A DNA stretch of 12,971 bases from Comamonadaceae bacterium (GCA_947460065.1 CANHGF010000033.1:1-12971), one strand, 5' to 3'. Counted from the stretch's first letter, positions 5,631 through 12,971 are shown. Numbers and translations are program-made. The notes: generated by a model from the sequence alone, not told the origin.

Positions 5631-7385
5631 TTAACAAGCTTTGGGGTCTGAGCCTGCCGGCCCGGCAGCGGCGGCCTGCAGCAGGGCTTGCAGATCGGCC
5701 AGGGTGCCAGCCTCATTCAGGGGCTTGTCCGGGCGCTGGCGGGCCATGCGCGGGAAACGCAGCGCAATACCGCTCTTGTGGCGGCTGCTGCGCACGATGC
5801 CCTCAAACGCCAGTTCAAACACCAGGCTGGGCCGCACGCTGCGCACCGGACCGAACTTGTCGACTGTGGTGCGCGCCACGATGGCATCGACCGCGCTGAG
5901 CTCGCGATCGCTCAGCCCAGAGTAGGCCTTGGCAAAAGCCACCAACTGCAGCGGCTGCTCGGCCAGCGGCAGACCGGGCTGAACCGGCAATGCCTCGCGC
6001 CGGGCGATGGCCTCGACCACCTCCCGCGCCTCCTGCGCGCTGACCGGCGGCCGGTTCCACACGCCGAAGGTGTAGTCGCTGAACAGCCCGGCACGCCGGC
6101 CGTGACCGGTCTGGGCATAGATCAGCACCCCATCGACCACCATGGGCTCGCTCTTCCATTTGAACCACAGGCCCTCGCCTTTGACACGGCCAGCGCCATA
6201 GCGGGAAGCCAGTTGCTTGAGCATCAGGCCCTCGACGCTGCGCTCGCGCGAGCCTTGCCGCAGCGCCTCCAGCTCGGACCATTGGCTGGCCTGGAGCAGG
6301 CGCGAGCTTTGCACCGCATGGCCTTCCTGCAGCAACTGCTCCAGGCGCAAGCGGCGCTCGCGCAGACTGCAAGCGCGCAGGTCTTGCCCCCCCTGCTCGA
6401 GCAGGTCGTAGGCTAAAAAAACCGCGGGCGCGCTGGCCAGCAGGGCCGCCGGCACCCGCTTGCGCCCCAACCGCTGCTGCAAGGCCGAAAAAGGCGCCGG
6501 CCCCTGGCCCTGCCAGACCAAGAGCTCGCCATCGAGCACCGTGCCCTCCGGCAAGCTCTGGACCTGGGCCAGGACGTCGGGAAAAGACCCGTTGATCAGC
6601 TCCTCACCGCGCGACCACAGCCAGCTCTGACCGGCGCGGCGCACCAACTGGGCACGAATGCCGTCGTACTTCCATTCAATCTGCCAATCGGACAGGGGGC
6701 CCAGCGCCGCCTCTGCCGGCGGCGCAGGCAAGGCGTGGGCCAAAAAAAAGGGATAGGGCTGGCCGGCACCGGCCGGCGAGGCACTGCCTTCTTGCACCGG
6801 CGCGATCAAGGCCAGATAGGCCTGGGCATCGGGCTGGCTGCTGCCGTCGGTATAGCCCATCATGCGCTGAGCCATCAGCCCGGGTGGCAGGCCAGCATGC
6901 GCAGCCAGCGCGCGCTGCACCAGCAGCCGGCTCACCCCGACCCGAAAGCCGCCGCCGGCCAGCTTGACCCAAAGGAACACGCCCTGCCGGTCCAACTGCT
7001 GCCACTGCTCGGCGATGCGCAGGCGCTGCTCGGGCTCGCTCAGGCCGCGCAGCGGCAACAGCCGCTGGTTGACCCAGTGCGACAGGCTGGCCTCATCGCC
7101 GGCGGCGGCCGCTGGCAGCACCTGAGAGATGGTCTCGGCCAGATCTCCAACGGCCTGGTAGCTGGCCTCGAACAGCCACTGCGGCAAGTCGGCCAACTCG
7201 GCCGCCAATTCACGCAGCAAGCCAGTGCGCACCAGGCGTCTGGGCTTGCCGCCGGCCAGAAAATACACCGCCCAGGCGGCATCGACCGCATCGGCCTGGG
7301 CCAGGTAAGCCTGCAAGGCGGCGAGCTTGGCCGCTGTCGAGGTGCTGGCGTCGAGCTCGACAAACAGCGCGGCAAAAGCTTTCAT
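5631..7385 (-). CDS. ATP-dependent DNA ligase (ligase-associated repair cluster type)
   Basis: A 584-residue ATP-dependent DNA ligase, in addition to the NAD-dependent LigA expected of any bacterium. The N-terminal DNA-binding domain covers about 1-175. The nucleotidyl-transfer domain covers about 210-412, with motif I EWKYDGIR and the adenylated lysine K239, then LDGELLVW (284-291), AYDLLE (325-330), EGLMLK (385-390) and WFKWK (407-411). An OB-fold domain follows (about 415-550). Size and order fit the bacterial ligase found with a partner exonuclease, an Lhr-like helicase and a PdeM phosphoesterase. Here the exonuclease gene is immediately upstream with an ATGA overlap, which sets the ATG at 7385 and implies coupled translation. 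The helicase and PdeM are not in the window. Role: sealing DNA ends during repair, as inferred from the cluster. Confidence 0.95.
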   Translation of the reverse strand: MKAFAALFVELDASTSTAAKLAALQAYLAQADAVDAAWAVYFLAGGKPRRLVRTGLLRELAAELADLPQWLFEASYQAVGDLAETISQVLPAAAAGDEASLSHWVNQRLLPLRGLSEPEQRLRIAEQWQQLDRQGVFLWVKLAGGGFRVGVSRLLVQRALAAHAGLPPGLMAQRMMGYTDGSSQPDAQAYLALIAPVQEGSASPAGAGQPYPFFLAHALPAPPAEAALGPLSDWQIEWKYDGIRAQLVRRAGQSWLWSRGEELINGSFPDVLAQVQSLPEGTVLDGELLVWQGQGPAPFSALQQRLGRKRVPAALLASAPAVFLAYDLLEQGGQDLRACSLRERRLRLEQLLQEGHAVQSSRLLQASQWSELEALRQGSRERSVEGLMLKQLASRYGAGRVKGEGLWFKWKSEPMVVDGVLIYAQTGHGRRAGLFSDYTFGVWNRPPVSAQEAREVVEAIARREALPVQPGLPLAEQPLQLVAFAKAYSGLSDRELSAVDAIVARTTVDKFGPVRSVRPSLVFELAFEGIVRSSRHKSGIALRFPRMARQRPDKPLNEAGTLADLQALLQAAAAGPAGSDPKAC

Positions 7386-8497
7386 GGCAGGCTGTCCCTG
7401 GCTTGCGGCTGGGTCTGGTGAGCCTCGGGAACTGCGTGGCGCTCAACACTACCCTGGCCGTCATGGCCGTCCTGACCCTCGTTGCCTTCATGAGCCACGC
7501 CGTACTCGGTCTCGAAAGCATCGGCCTGCAAGCCCTGCTCCTGCAAGTGGCGCACCATCACGCTCACGCTGCCATGGGTGACGATGATGCGCTGCGCGCC
7601 GCAAGCCGCAATGGCCGACTGCAGGCCAGGCCAGTCGGCATGGTCGCTCAGGGCAAAGCCGGTATCCCAGCCAGCGCGCCGGCGCGCCCCGCGCAGCTGC
7701 ATCCAGCCGCTGGCAAAGGCGGTGGACGCACTGCCCAGGCGCCGCAAAAGCGCCGGTGTGACCGCCTGGGGTGGCACCAGCACCAGCGCCCCGGCCCAGC
7801 CCTCGCGCCGGGCCTGCGCTGCGCTGGTCCAGCGCGACAGCGGCTCGGTGGCCGGCAGGCTCACCCCGGCTGCACGGTAGATGGCGTTGAGTGCTTCGAT
7901 GCTCGGGTGTACCAAGATCGGTGCGATCTGTTCATCCAGCCCGCTGAGCAGGCGCTGGGCTTTGCCCAGGCTGTAGCCCATGAGCACGCTGACACAGTCT
8001 TGCGCCGCATTGGCCGCCCACCAGCGATTGATGGCAGCGAACACCTGCGCATCGTCGGCCCAGCGGTAAATCGGCAGGCCAAAGGTCGACTCGGTGATGA
8101 ACACATCGCATCGCACCGGCTCGAAGGGCGTGCAGGTGCGGTCGGCCGCGACCTTGTAATCGCCGCTGGCCACCCAGACCTGCCCACCGTGCTCGAGTCG
8201 CACCTGGGCCGAGCCCAGCACATGGCCGGCCGGATGCAGCGACAGGCCCACGCCGTGGTGGACGACGCGCTGACCGTAGTCCAGGCCCATCAGGCTGATG
8301 GCGCCCAGGCGGGCGCGCAGCAGGCCCTCGGCACTGCGGACGGCCAGGTAGTGCCCGTGACCGCGGCGGGCATGGTCGGCATGGGCATGGGTGATGACCG
8401 CCCGCGCCACCGGCCGCCAGGGGTCAATGTAAAAATCGCCCGCGGGGCAGTACAGGCCCTCGGGCCGCTGCACGATGAGATCGGTGCTCTGGCGCAT
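7382..8497 (-). CDS. Ligase-associated metallo-beta-lactamase-fold DNA exonuclease
   Basis: A 371-residue protein of the metallo-beta-lactamase / beta-CASP nuclease superfamily. Metal ligands are H37, H39, D41 and H42 (HAHADH), H92 (PAGHVLGSAQV), D113 (ASGDYK) and H308 (VTHGSV). E136 lies in ITESTFG, and H286 is in LSDHAD. The HPAGHVLGSA motif is shared with the eukaryotic SNM1/CPSF73 nucleases and marks the ligase-associated exonuclease family. It probably trims DNA ends before the ligase encoded next seals them. After about residue 335 there is an unusual hydrophilic tail rich in Gly, His, Gln and Glu (GNEGQDGHDGQGSVERH) beyond the core fold, probably disordered. The ATG at 8497 lies 6 bp after the clsB stop, with GAG in the gap as a weak ribosome site. 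Confidence 0.93.
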   Translation of the reverse strand: MRQSTDLIVQRPEGLYCPAGDFYIDPWRPVARAVITHAHADHARRGHGHYLAVRSAEGLLRARLGAISLMGLDYGQRVVHHGVGLSLHPAGHVLGSAQVRLEHGGQVWVASGDYKVAADRTCTPFEPVRCDVFITESTFGLPIYRWADDAQVFAAINRWWAANAAQDCVSVLMGYSLGKAQRLLSGLDEQIAPILVHPSIEALNAIYRAAGVSLPATEPLSRWTSAAQARREGWAGALVLVPPQAVTPALLRRLGSASTAFASGWMQLRGARRRAGWDTGFALSDHADWPGLQSAIAACGAQRIIVTHGSVSVMVRHLQEQGLQADAFETEYGVAHEGNEGQDGHDGQGSVERHAVPEAHQTQPQARDSLP

Positions 8498-8503
8498 GGC
8501 AGC

Positions 8504-9715
8504 TCAGTAGCGGTGCCCGGTCACAAACAGGGCCAGGCGCATCAGCGCATAAGCGAGCTTGTTCATGATGCGCTCTCGCCAGGGCCGGCGGCTGTACTCC
8601 AGGAGTTGCACACTGCGCCCATGGCTGGTGATCGCCTGCTCCAGGCGAGATCGCAAGCTGGCTGCAAAGCGCTCGTCCTCGATCACCACATTGGCCTCGC
8701 GCGCCAGCAGCAGGCTCAGGGGATCGAGGTTGGACGAGCCCACAGTGCTCCAGCGGCCGTCTATCACTGCCACCTTGGCATGCAGAAAACTGGTGTCGTA
8801 CTCATGCACCTCGACGCCCGCTTGCAACAAGTCCAGGTAGACCGAGCGTGCCGCGTGGTACTGCATAAAGTATTCATACCGGCCTTGCAGCAACAGCCGC
8901 ACCCGCACGCCCCGACCCACCGCCTGGATGAGCGCGCGCCGCAGGCGCCCGCCCGGCAGGAAATAGGCGTTGGAGATCAGGATTTCCTCGCGCGCCTGGC
9001 CTATGGCCTTGCGGTAGGCGCGCTCGATGCGGTTGCGAAACTGCAGGTTGTCGCGCAGCAGCAGGTGCGCCCGCCCACCCGACTTGAGGCGTTCACCCGG
9101 ATGCAGGCCGCGCTGCGTGGATTCTCGCCAGACCTCCCAGGCGCGGCCGAGCTGGCGCTGGCGCACGCTGTCGCCGACCTCAACGCGCGTCCAAAGCAAA
9201 GCCATGGCCTGCGCCGCCTGCAACGCTACCGGGCCTTCGAGCCGCACCGCAAAGTCAAAGCGCGGCGCCTGCAGCTCGCCATGGTTGGGGTCGTAGAGGT
9301 CGTCAAGCACGTTGATGCCGCCGCAAAAAAGCAGCTGCTCATCAATCACGCACAGCTTGCGGTGCAGCCTGCGCCAGTGGGCCGGCGCGAACAGCAGCCG
9401 CGCATAAGCCCAGGAGCGCCCCAGCGGCGCAAAAACCCGCCACTGCACGCCAGCGCCCTGCAGCTGCACCAGCCAGGGCGCCGGCAGATCGGGGGTACCC
9501 AGACCGTCGACCAGCACCTGCACCCTGACGCCGCGCTCGGCTGCGCGCATCAGCGCCTGGGCCACCACAGCCCCGGCACCGTGAACATCGAAGATATAGG
9601 TCTCGAACTGAATGCTGTGCCGTGCGGCGTCTACAGCCTCGATCAGGGCCGGAAAAAGCTCCCGGCCTCCCTGAAGCAGGCGGTAGTTTGTTCGGCGGGA
9701 GACGGCATCAGGCAC
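8504..9715 (-). CDS. clsB: Phospholipase D-type cardiolipin synthase
   Basis: A 403-residue phospholipase D superfamily protein with two HKD catalytic motifs: H118/K120/D125 (HRKLCVID) and H312/K314/D319 (HAKVAVID), each followed by the usual Gly-Gly-Asn or Ser-Ser-Asn (GGINV, GSSNLDPLS). It lacks the N-terminal membrane helices of ClsA and matches ClsB in length and layout. ClsB forms cardiolipin (and in E. coli can form phosphatidylglycerol) at the inner membrane. The C-terminal region (LAYALMRLALFVTGHRY) may attach to the membrane. The start is the GTG at 9715, because an in-frame TAG lies four codons upstream; no clear Shine-Dalgarno sequence is visible. nudB lies 90 bp upstream, with a strong hairpin between. 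The exonuclease gene follows after 6 bp, so clsB may head the seven-gene operon. Confidence 0.9.
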   Translation of the reverse strand: MPDAVSRRTNYRLLQGGRELFPALIEAVDAARHSIQFETYIFDVHGAGAVVAQALMRAAERGVRVQVLVDGLGTPDLPAPWLVQLQGAGVQWRVFAPLGRSWAYARLLFAPAHWRRLHRKLCVIDEQLLFCGGINVLDDLYDPNHGELQAPRFDFAVRLEGPVALQAAQAMALLWTRVEVGDSVRQRQLGRAWEVWRESTQRGLHPGERLKSGGRAHLLLRDNLQFRNRIERAYRKAIGQAREEILISNAYFLPGGRLRRALIQAVGRGVRVRLLLQGRYEYFMQYHAARSVYLDLLQAGVEVHEYDTSFLHAKVAVIDGRWSTVGSSNLDPLSLLLAREANVVIEDERFAASLRSRLEQAITSHGRSVQLLEYSRRPWRERIMNKLAYALMRLALFVTGHRY

Positions 9716-9738
9716 GGCGGTGCTCTAGGTCATGGGGG

Positions 9739-9770
9739 CGGCGAGCCGCCAAGGAGCGGCTCGCCGTTTT
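9739..9770 (+). terminator. GC-rich 11-bp hairpin with a short T-run in the nudB-clsB gap
   Basis: CGGCGAGCCGC (9739-9749) and GCGGCTCGCCG (9756-9766) are exact reverse complements with a 6-base loop. TTTT follows on the plus strand. A second copy of GGCTCGCC (9771-9778), followed by C and TTTT, could pair instead with the left arm. The T-runs are on the plus strand although both flanking genes are on the minus strand, where the hairpin is followed by CCCCCAT. It therefore resembles an intrinsic terminator against antisense transcription, or a 3'-end stabilising stem for nudB. The structure is certain; the function is not. Confidence 0.5.
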
Positions 9771-9805
9771 GGCTCGCCCTTTTCATTGTGCCTGCGCCCT
9801 GCGGA

Positions 9806-10267
9806 TCAGCCGACATCGGCCCGTAGCGCAAAAAAACGCGGCAGCATCAAGATGGCTTCCGCGTTCGAGGGTGAAAAGCAGGCATCGGCCGCCTCGCGCC
9901 AATCAAGCCACTCAAAGGCAGTGTGCTCAGCGGGCGAGAGCGCCACGGGCGTTCCCGCTGGCACGCACAAGCTCATCACATGCTCGGTGTTGTGGATCAC
10001 CCCGGGCGCGTAGCGGTGGCGCCAGGTGGGGTAAATCTCGTAGACGTTGCTCAGCTGCCAATCGCACAGCTGCTCGCGGCTGGCGCTGATGCCGGTTTCT
10101 TCGTGCACCTCGCGCAGCGCGGTATGCAGTAGGTCGAAGTCGCCCTCGTCCTGCGAGCCGGTGACCGACTGCCAAAAGCCGGCTTGCTGCGCCCGCTCGA
10201 TCAGCAGCACCTGACCCGCGGGCGTATGAATCACCACCAGCACCGAAATCGGTCGCTTGTAGCTCAT
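9806..10267 (-). CDS. nudB: Dihydroneopterin triphosphate diphosphatase (Nudix)
   Basis: A 153-residue Nudix hydrolase very close in layout to E. coli NudB. It starts YKRPISVLVVI, keeps FWQSVTGS at 32-38, and has RHRYAPGV at 83-90 followed by NTEH. The Nudix box runs from G37 to I60 (GSQDEGD, then REVHEETGI); the first family glutamate is D43 here, a conservative change. NudB removes pyrophosphate from dihydroneopterin triphosphate, the step after FolE in folate synthesis, and can hydrolyse dATP. The ATG at 10267 is preferred because it gives the conserved N-terminus; a GTG nine codons upstream (10294) is also open. aspS ends 42 bp upstream, so the two are probably cotranscribed. folE is four genes downstream in the same orientation. 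Confidence 0.93.
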   Translation of the reverse strand: MSYKRPISVLVVIHTPAGQVLLIERAQQAGFWQSVTGSQDEGDFDLLHTALREVHEETGISASREQLCDWQLSNVYEIYPTWRHRYAPGVIHNTEHVMSLCVPAGTPVALSPAEHTAFEWLDWREAADACFSPSNAEAILMLPRFFALRADVG

Positions 10268-10309
10268 GCCGCTAGGTGCGGGAGCCCGGCCCACCAGGCA
10301 GAGCGGGCC

Positions 10310-12124
10310 TCAGGCCGGCTGCGGGTTGCGCAGCCGGATGTGCAGTTCGCGCAACTGCTTTTCGTCCACCGGGCTGGGCGCGTGGGTGAGCAGGTCCTGC
10401 GCGCGCTGGGTCTTGGGAAAGGCAATCACATCACGGATGGACTCGGCCCCGGTCATCAGGGTGACCAGGCGGTCCAGGCCGAAAGCCAGACCGCCGTGCG
10501 GCGGCGCGCCATACTGCAGCGCATCGAGCAGGAAGCCGAACTTGAGTTGGGCTTCTTCGGAGCCGATCTTGAGTGCCTCGAACACCTTGCTCTGCACATC
10601 GGCGCGGTGGATACGCACCGAGCCGCCACCGAGCTCCCAGCCATTGAGGACCATGTCGTAGGCTTTGGCCACGCAGCGGCCAGGGTCGCTGTCCATCCAG
10701 TCCTCATGACCGTCCTTGGGCGCGGTAAACGGATGGTGTACGGCGCTCCAGCGCTGGCCTTCCTCGTCGAACTCGAACATCGGAAAGTCCACCACCCACA
10801 AAGGCCGCCAGCCGGCCTGAAACAGGCCGCTCTTTTTGCCAAACTCGCCCAGGCCGACCTTCAAGCGCAGGGCACCTATGCTGTCGTTGACGATCTTGGC
10901 CTTGTCGGCACCAAAGAAAATCAAGTCGCCGTTTTGCGCGCCGGTGCGCTGCAGAATCTGCGCCAGCGCCGCATCGTGGATGTTCTTGACGATGGGGCTT
11001 TGCAGGCCGTCACGGCCTTTGCTGACCTCATTGACCTTGATCCAGGCCAGGCCCTTGGCACCATAAATCTTGACGAACTCGGTGTAGCCGTCGATCTCGC
11101 CGCGGCTGATCTCAGCGCCGCCAGGCACCCGCAGGGCAACCACACGGCCGCCAGGGGTCGTAGCCGGGCCGCTGAAGACCTTGAAGTCCACGTCCTTCAT
11201 CACATCGGTCAGCTCGGTGAACTCAAGCGCGACCCGCAAATCGGGCTTGTCCGAACCGAAGCGGGCCATGGCCTCGCTGTAGGGCATGACCGGGAAAGTG
11301 CCCAGATCGACCTGCATCACCGTCTTGAAGATGTCGACGATCATGCGCTCGAACAGATCGCGAATGTCCTGCTCCCCCATGAAGGAGGTCTCAATATCGA
11401 TCTGGGTGAACTCGGGCTGACGGTCGGCCCGCAGATCTTCATCGCGAAAACATTTGGTGATCTGGTAGTAGCGGTCGTAGCCAGCGACCATGAGCAACTG
11501 CTTGAACAACTGGGGCGACTGCGGCAGCGCAAAGAACTGACCTTCGTTGACGCGGCTGGGCACCAGGTAGTCGCGCGCTCCCTCGGGTGTGCTCTTGGTG
11601 AGCATGGGTGTTTCAATGTCGACGAAGCCGTGGGCGTCCAGAAACTGGCGGGTCTGCATCGCCACCCGATAACGCAGCATCAGGTTGTTTTGCATGTAGG
11701 GCCGACGCAGATCGAGCACCCGGTGGGTCAGGCGGGTGGTCTCCGACAGGTTGTCGTCGTCGAGCTGGAAGGGCGGGGTGACCGAGGGGTTGAGCACCAC
11801 CAGCTCATGGCAGAGCACCTCAATCTTGCCGCTCTTGAGGCCGGCGTTGTCAGTACCCTGCGGACGCTGGCGGACCACGCCCTTGACCTGCACGCAGTAT
11901 TCATTGCGCAGACCTTCTGCGGTCTTGAACATCTGCTCGCGGTCCGGATCACAGACCACCTGAACCGGGCCCTCCCGGTCGCGCAGATCCACAAAAATGA
12001 CGCCGCCATGGTCGCGCCGACGATTGACCCAGCCGCACAGGCTGACGGTCTGGCCGAGCAGTTCTTCGGTCACCAGACCGCAGTAGTGGGATCGCATCTG
12101 AGTAGCGCCGGGAACCTTAGACAT
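10310..12124 (-). CDS. aspS: Aspartyl-tRNA synthetase, probably non-discriminating
   Basis: A 604-residue class IIb synthetase of the bacterial type. The N-terminal anticodon-binding OB fold covers about 10-115 ([24 protein letters not shown]). The catalytic core has motif 2 at 226-243 (FRDED, then [12 protein letters not shown]) and motif 3 at 545-559 ([15 protein letters not shown]). The bacterial insertion domain lies between, about 295-425. The histidine in RRRDHGG and the glycine in VKGVVRQRP match the Pseudomonas non-discriminating enzyme rather than E. coli (which has Leu in RRRDLG). That suggests it charges both tRNA-Asp and tRNA-Asn, with GatCAB amidating the second. The ATG at 12124 (MSKVPGATQ) is listed. 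An internal ATG at 12097 (MRSHYCG) aligns with the usual family start and is equally possible. A terminator sits just upstream, between this gene and DUF502. Confidence 0.96.
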   Translation of the reverse strand: MSKVPGATQMRSHYCGLVTEELLGQTVSLCGWVNRRRDHGGVIFVDLRDREGPVQVVCDPDREQMFKTAEGLRNEYCVQVKGVVRQRPQGTDNAGLKSGKIEVLCHELVVLNPSVTPPFQLDDDNLSETTRLTHRVLDLRRPYMQNNLMLRYRVAMQTRQFLDAHGFVDIETPMLTKSTPEGARDYLVPSRVNEGQFFALPQSPQLFKQLLMVAGYDRYYQITKCFRDEDLRADRQPEFTQIDIETSFMGEQDIRDLFERMIVDIFKTVMQVDLGTFPVMPYSEAMARFGSDKPDLRVALEFTELTDVMKDVDFKVFSGPATTPGGRVVALRVPGGAEISRGEIDGYTEFVKIYGAKGLAWIKVNEVSKGRDGLQSPIVKNIHDAALAQILQRTGAQNGDLIFFGADKAKIVNDSIGALRLKVGLGEFGKKSGLFQAGWRPLWVVDFPMFEFDEEGQRWSAVHHPFTAPKDGHEDWMDSDPGRCVAKAYDMVLNGWELGGGSVRIHRADVQSKVFEALKIGSEEAQLKFGFLLDALQYGAPPHGGLAFGLDRLVTLMTGAESIRDVIAFPKTQRAQDLLTHAPSPVDEKQLRELHIRLRNPQPA

Positions 12125-12138
12125 AAACACTCGCAATG

Positions 12139-12160
12139 AAAAAACGCGCCCTCAGGGCGC
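12139..12160 (-). terminator. Intrinsic terminator between DUF502 and aspS
   Basis: On the minus strand GCGCCC, loop TGA, GGGCGC is followed by G and then TTTTTT (12144-12139). The hairpin begins 9 bases after the DUF502 stop codon and ends about 15-40 bases before the aspS start. This is a compact intrinsic terminator in the sense direction. It should end or attenuate the fmdB-DUF502 transcript, so aspS may have its own promoter inside the end of the DUF502 gene or depend on read-through. No good promoter hexamers were seen in the 45-bp gap. Confidence 0.7.
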
Positions 12161-12169
12161 AGGAAAAAC

Positions 12170-12781
12170 TCAGTGGGGCTTGATGGGCGCAGGCGACACG
12201 ACACCCATGGAGATGACATAGGTGAGCGCCTCATCGACCGTCATCGCCAACTCGATGCAGTCGCTGCGCTTGAGCATCACAAAATAACCGCCGGTCGGGT
12301 TGGGCGTGGTGGGCACATAGACGCTCAGGTAATCATCGCCCAAATGGGTCAGGACGTCGCCACCGGGCGTGCCGGTCTGGAAAGCGATGGTCCACACCCC
12401 AGGCCTGGGCCACTGCACCAGCAAAGCCTTGCGAAAGGCATTGCCGTTTTCCGAAAACAGGGTGTCTGAGACCTGCTTGACACTCGAATAGATGGACCGC
12501 ACGATGGGAATGCGCCCGAGCAGCGCGTTCCACCAGGACAGCAGGCGACGGCCCATGAAATTGCTGGCGATGGCACCAATGAGCAGCACGATCACCAGAG
12601 CCAGCAAGACGCCAAAGCCGGGGATATGTATGCCCAGCAGCCGATCGGGCTGCCAGTGCGCGGGCAGGATCTGCAGGGTCTGATCGAGCGTGCCGACCAC
12701 CCAGTTGAGCACCCAGACCGTGATGATCAGGGGCACCAAGACCAGCAGGCCAGCCAGCAGCCAGCGTCGGATGGCGGCCAT
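12170..12781 (-). CDS. DUF502-family inner-membrane protein
   Basis: A 203-residue DUF502 protein. A short basic N-terminus (MAAIRRW) is followed by a membrane helix at about 8-30 (LLAGLLVLVPLIITVWVLNWVVG) and a second at about 54-75 (PGFGVLLALVIVLLIGAI). The rest is a soluble domain with typical family blocks: GRIPIVRSIYSSVKQV, VQWPRPGVWTIAFQTG, VYVPTTPNPTGGYFVML and a C-terminal ISMGVVSP. The molecular function is unknown to me. The gene commonly sits next to aspS in beta- and gammaproteobacteria, as here. Its ATG at 12781 shares one base with the stop of the fmdB-like gene (TGATG), so the pair is translationally coupled. The intrinsic terminator lies right after its stop. Confidence 0.9.
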   Translation of the reverse strand: MAAIRRWLLAGLLVLVPLIITVWVLNWVVGTLDQTLQILPAHWQPDRLLGIHIPGFGVLLALVIVLLIGAIASNFMGRRLLSWWNALLGRIPIVRSIYSSVKQVSDTLFSENGNAFRKALLVQWPRPGVWTIAFQTGTPGGDVLTHLGDDYLSVYVPTTPNPTGGYFVMLKRSDCIELAMTVDEALTYVISMGVVSPAPIKPH

Positions 12782-12971
12782 CAGTCAGCCTTGGCCGCAG
12801 GAGTTGCGGCGGGAGAAGGTGCTGCAGCAGGCGCGGCGGCGGGCGCGGCAGCCGGCGCTGAGCTGGCGCCTTCGGCTGCGGGGGACGCAGCGGTCGGCTT
12901 GTCAGACTTGTCCTCGCCCGCAGACTCAGACCCAGCCCCGCTGGATCCGCCCCGAAAATCGGTCACATACC
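12781..12971 (-). CDS. FmdB-family zinc-ribbon protein, C-terminal part only
   Basis: Only the end of the gene is in the window; the frame is open to the right edge. The first visible residues (end of a Trp codon, then YVTDFRGG) match the end of the FmdB/putative regulatory zinc-ribbon domain, which typically closes with GxxWYxTDF. The zinc-binding cysteines lie outside the window. The remaining 55 or so residues are low-complexity: acidic and serine-rich first (GSESAGEDKSDK), then Ala/Pro repeats (APAAAPAAAPAAAP) at about 12790-12860, a disordered tail often seen in Burkholderiales members. A GTG at 12966 is internal, not a real start. The gene order fmdB-like, DUF502, aspS supports the call. 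Function is unproven in this family. Confidence 0.75.
   Translation of the reverse strand, partial: YVTDFRGGSSGAGSESAGEDKSDKPTAASPAAEGASSAPAAAPAAAPAAAPSPAATPAAKAD

Noticed and set aside
7403..9826. An 807-codon open frame on the plus strand
   Set aside because: It lies antisense to clsB and the exonuclease, both of which have complete catalytic motifs. Its product is rich in His, Gln, Arg, Gly and Ala with no domain, as expected of an antisense frame in high-GC coding DNA.
10184..12139. A 651-codon open frame on the plus strand
   Set aside because: It is antisense to aspS, whose identity is certain. The long opening reflects codon bias of the real gene.
12790..12860. GC-rich repetitive stretch as a possible repeat array
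   Set aside because: It is the Ala/Pro-rich tail of the fmdB-like reading frame, without exact repeat units or spacers; it is neither CRISPR nor a mobile element.

Overview
The window is high-GC bacterial chromosomal DNA. Gene content, gene order and protein similarity suggest a betaproteobacterium of the order Burkholderiales; the AspRS and its flanking fmdB-like/DUF502/nudB/clsB set look most like Comamonadaceae and relatives. This is judged from remembered protein families, not from a search. Nothing in it looks horizontally acquired: there is no insertion sequence, integrase, tRNA, rRNA or CRISPR array. Almost every base is covered by an identifiable gene.

Layout. (1) 1-1818, minus strand: a two-component pair. 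A NarL/FixJ-type response regulator comes first, followed by a 7TMR-DISM sensor protein cut by the left edge. (2) 1819-2118: an AT-rich intergenic region with a good sigma70-like promoter for the regulator, a perfect 10-bp inverted repeat and several copies of an AAGCTGA-like box. (3) 2119-2936, plus strand: two short membrane proteins with a 4-bp overlap (YqjE/phage-holin-like, then an unrecognised one). These are the only plus-strand genes. (4) 2942-12971, minus strand: one long run of ten genes. In transcription order they are an fmdB-like zinc-ribbon gene (3' end only), a DUF502 membrane protein, aspS, nudB, clsB, a ligase-associated metallo-beta-lactamase-fold exonuclease, an ATP-dependent DNA ligase, folE, a BLUF blue-light receptor, a DUF429 RNase H-like protein and a thermonuclease (counting the partial first gene, eleven).

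How the genes fit together. fmdB-DUF502-aspS-nudB-clsB is a housekeeping neighbourhood. An intrinsic terminator sits between DUF502 and aspS, and a GC-rich hairpin sits between nudB and clsB, so the run is probably several transcription units. From clsB to the thermonuclease the genes overlap or lie within about 60 bp of each other, consistent with one operon of seven genes. It mixes membrane lipid synthesis (clsB), DNA end processing and sealing (exonuclease, ligase), pterin synthesis (folE, with nudB for the next step upstream), light sensing (BLUF) and two putative or known nucleases (DUF429, thermonuclease).

No wholly new system is demonstrated. The parts most worth a second look are the BLUF photoreceptor directly behind a divergent folE inside a DNA-repair/nuclease operon, the ligase-exonuclease pair without its usual helicase and phosphoesterase partners, and the symmetrical boxes at the two-component promoter.
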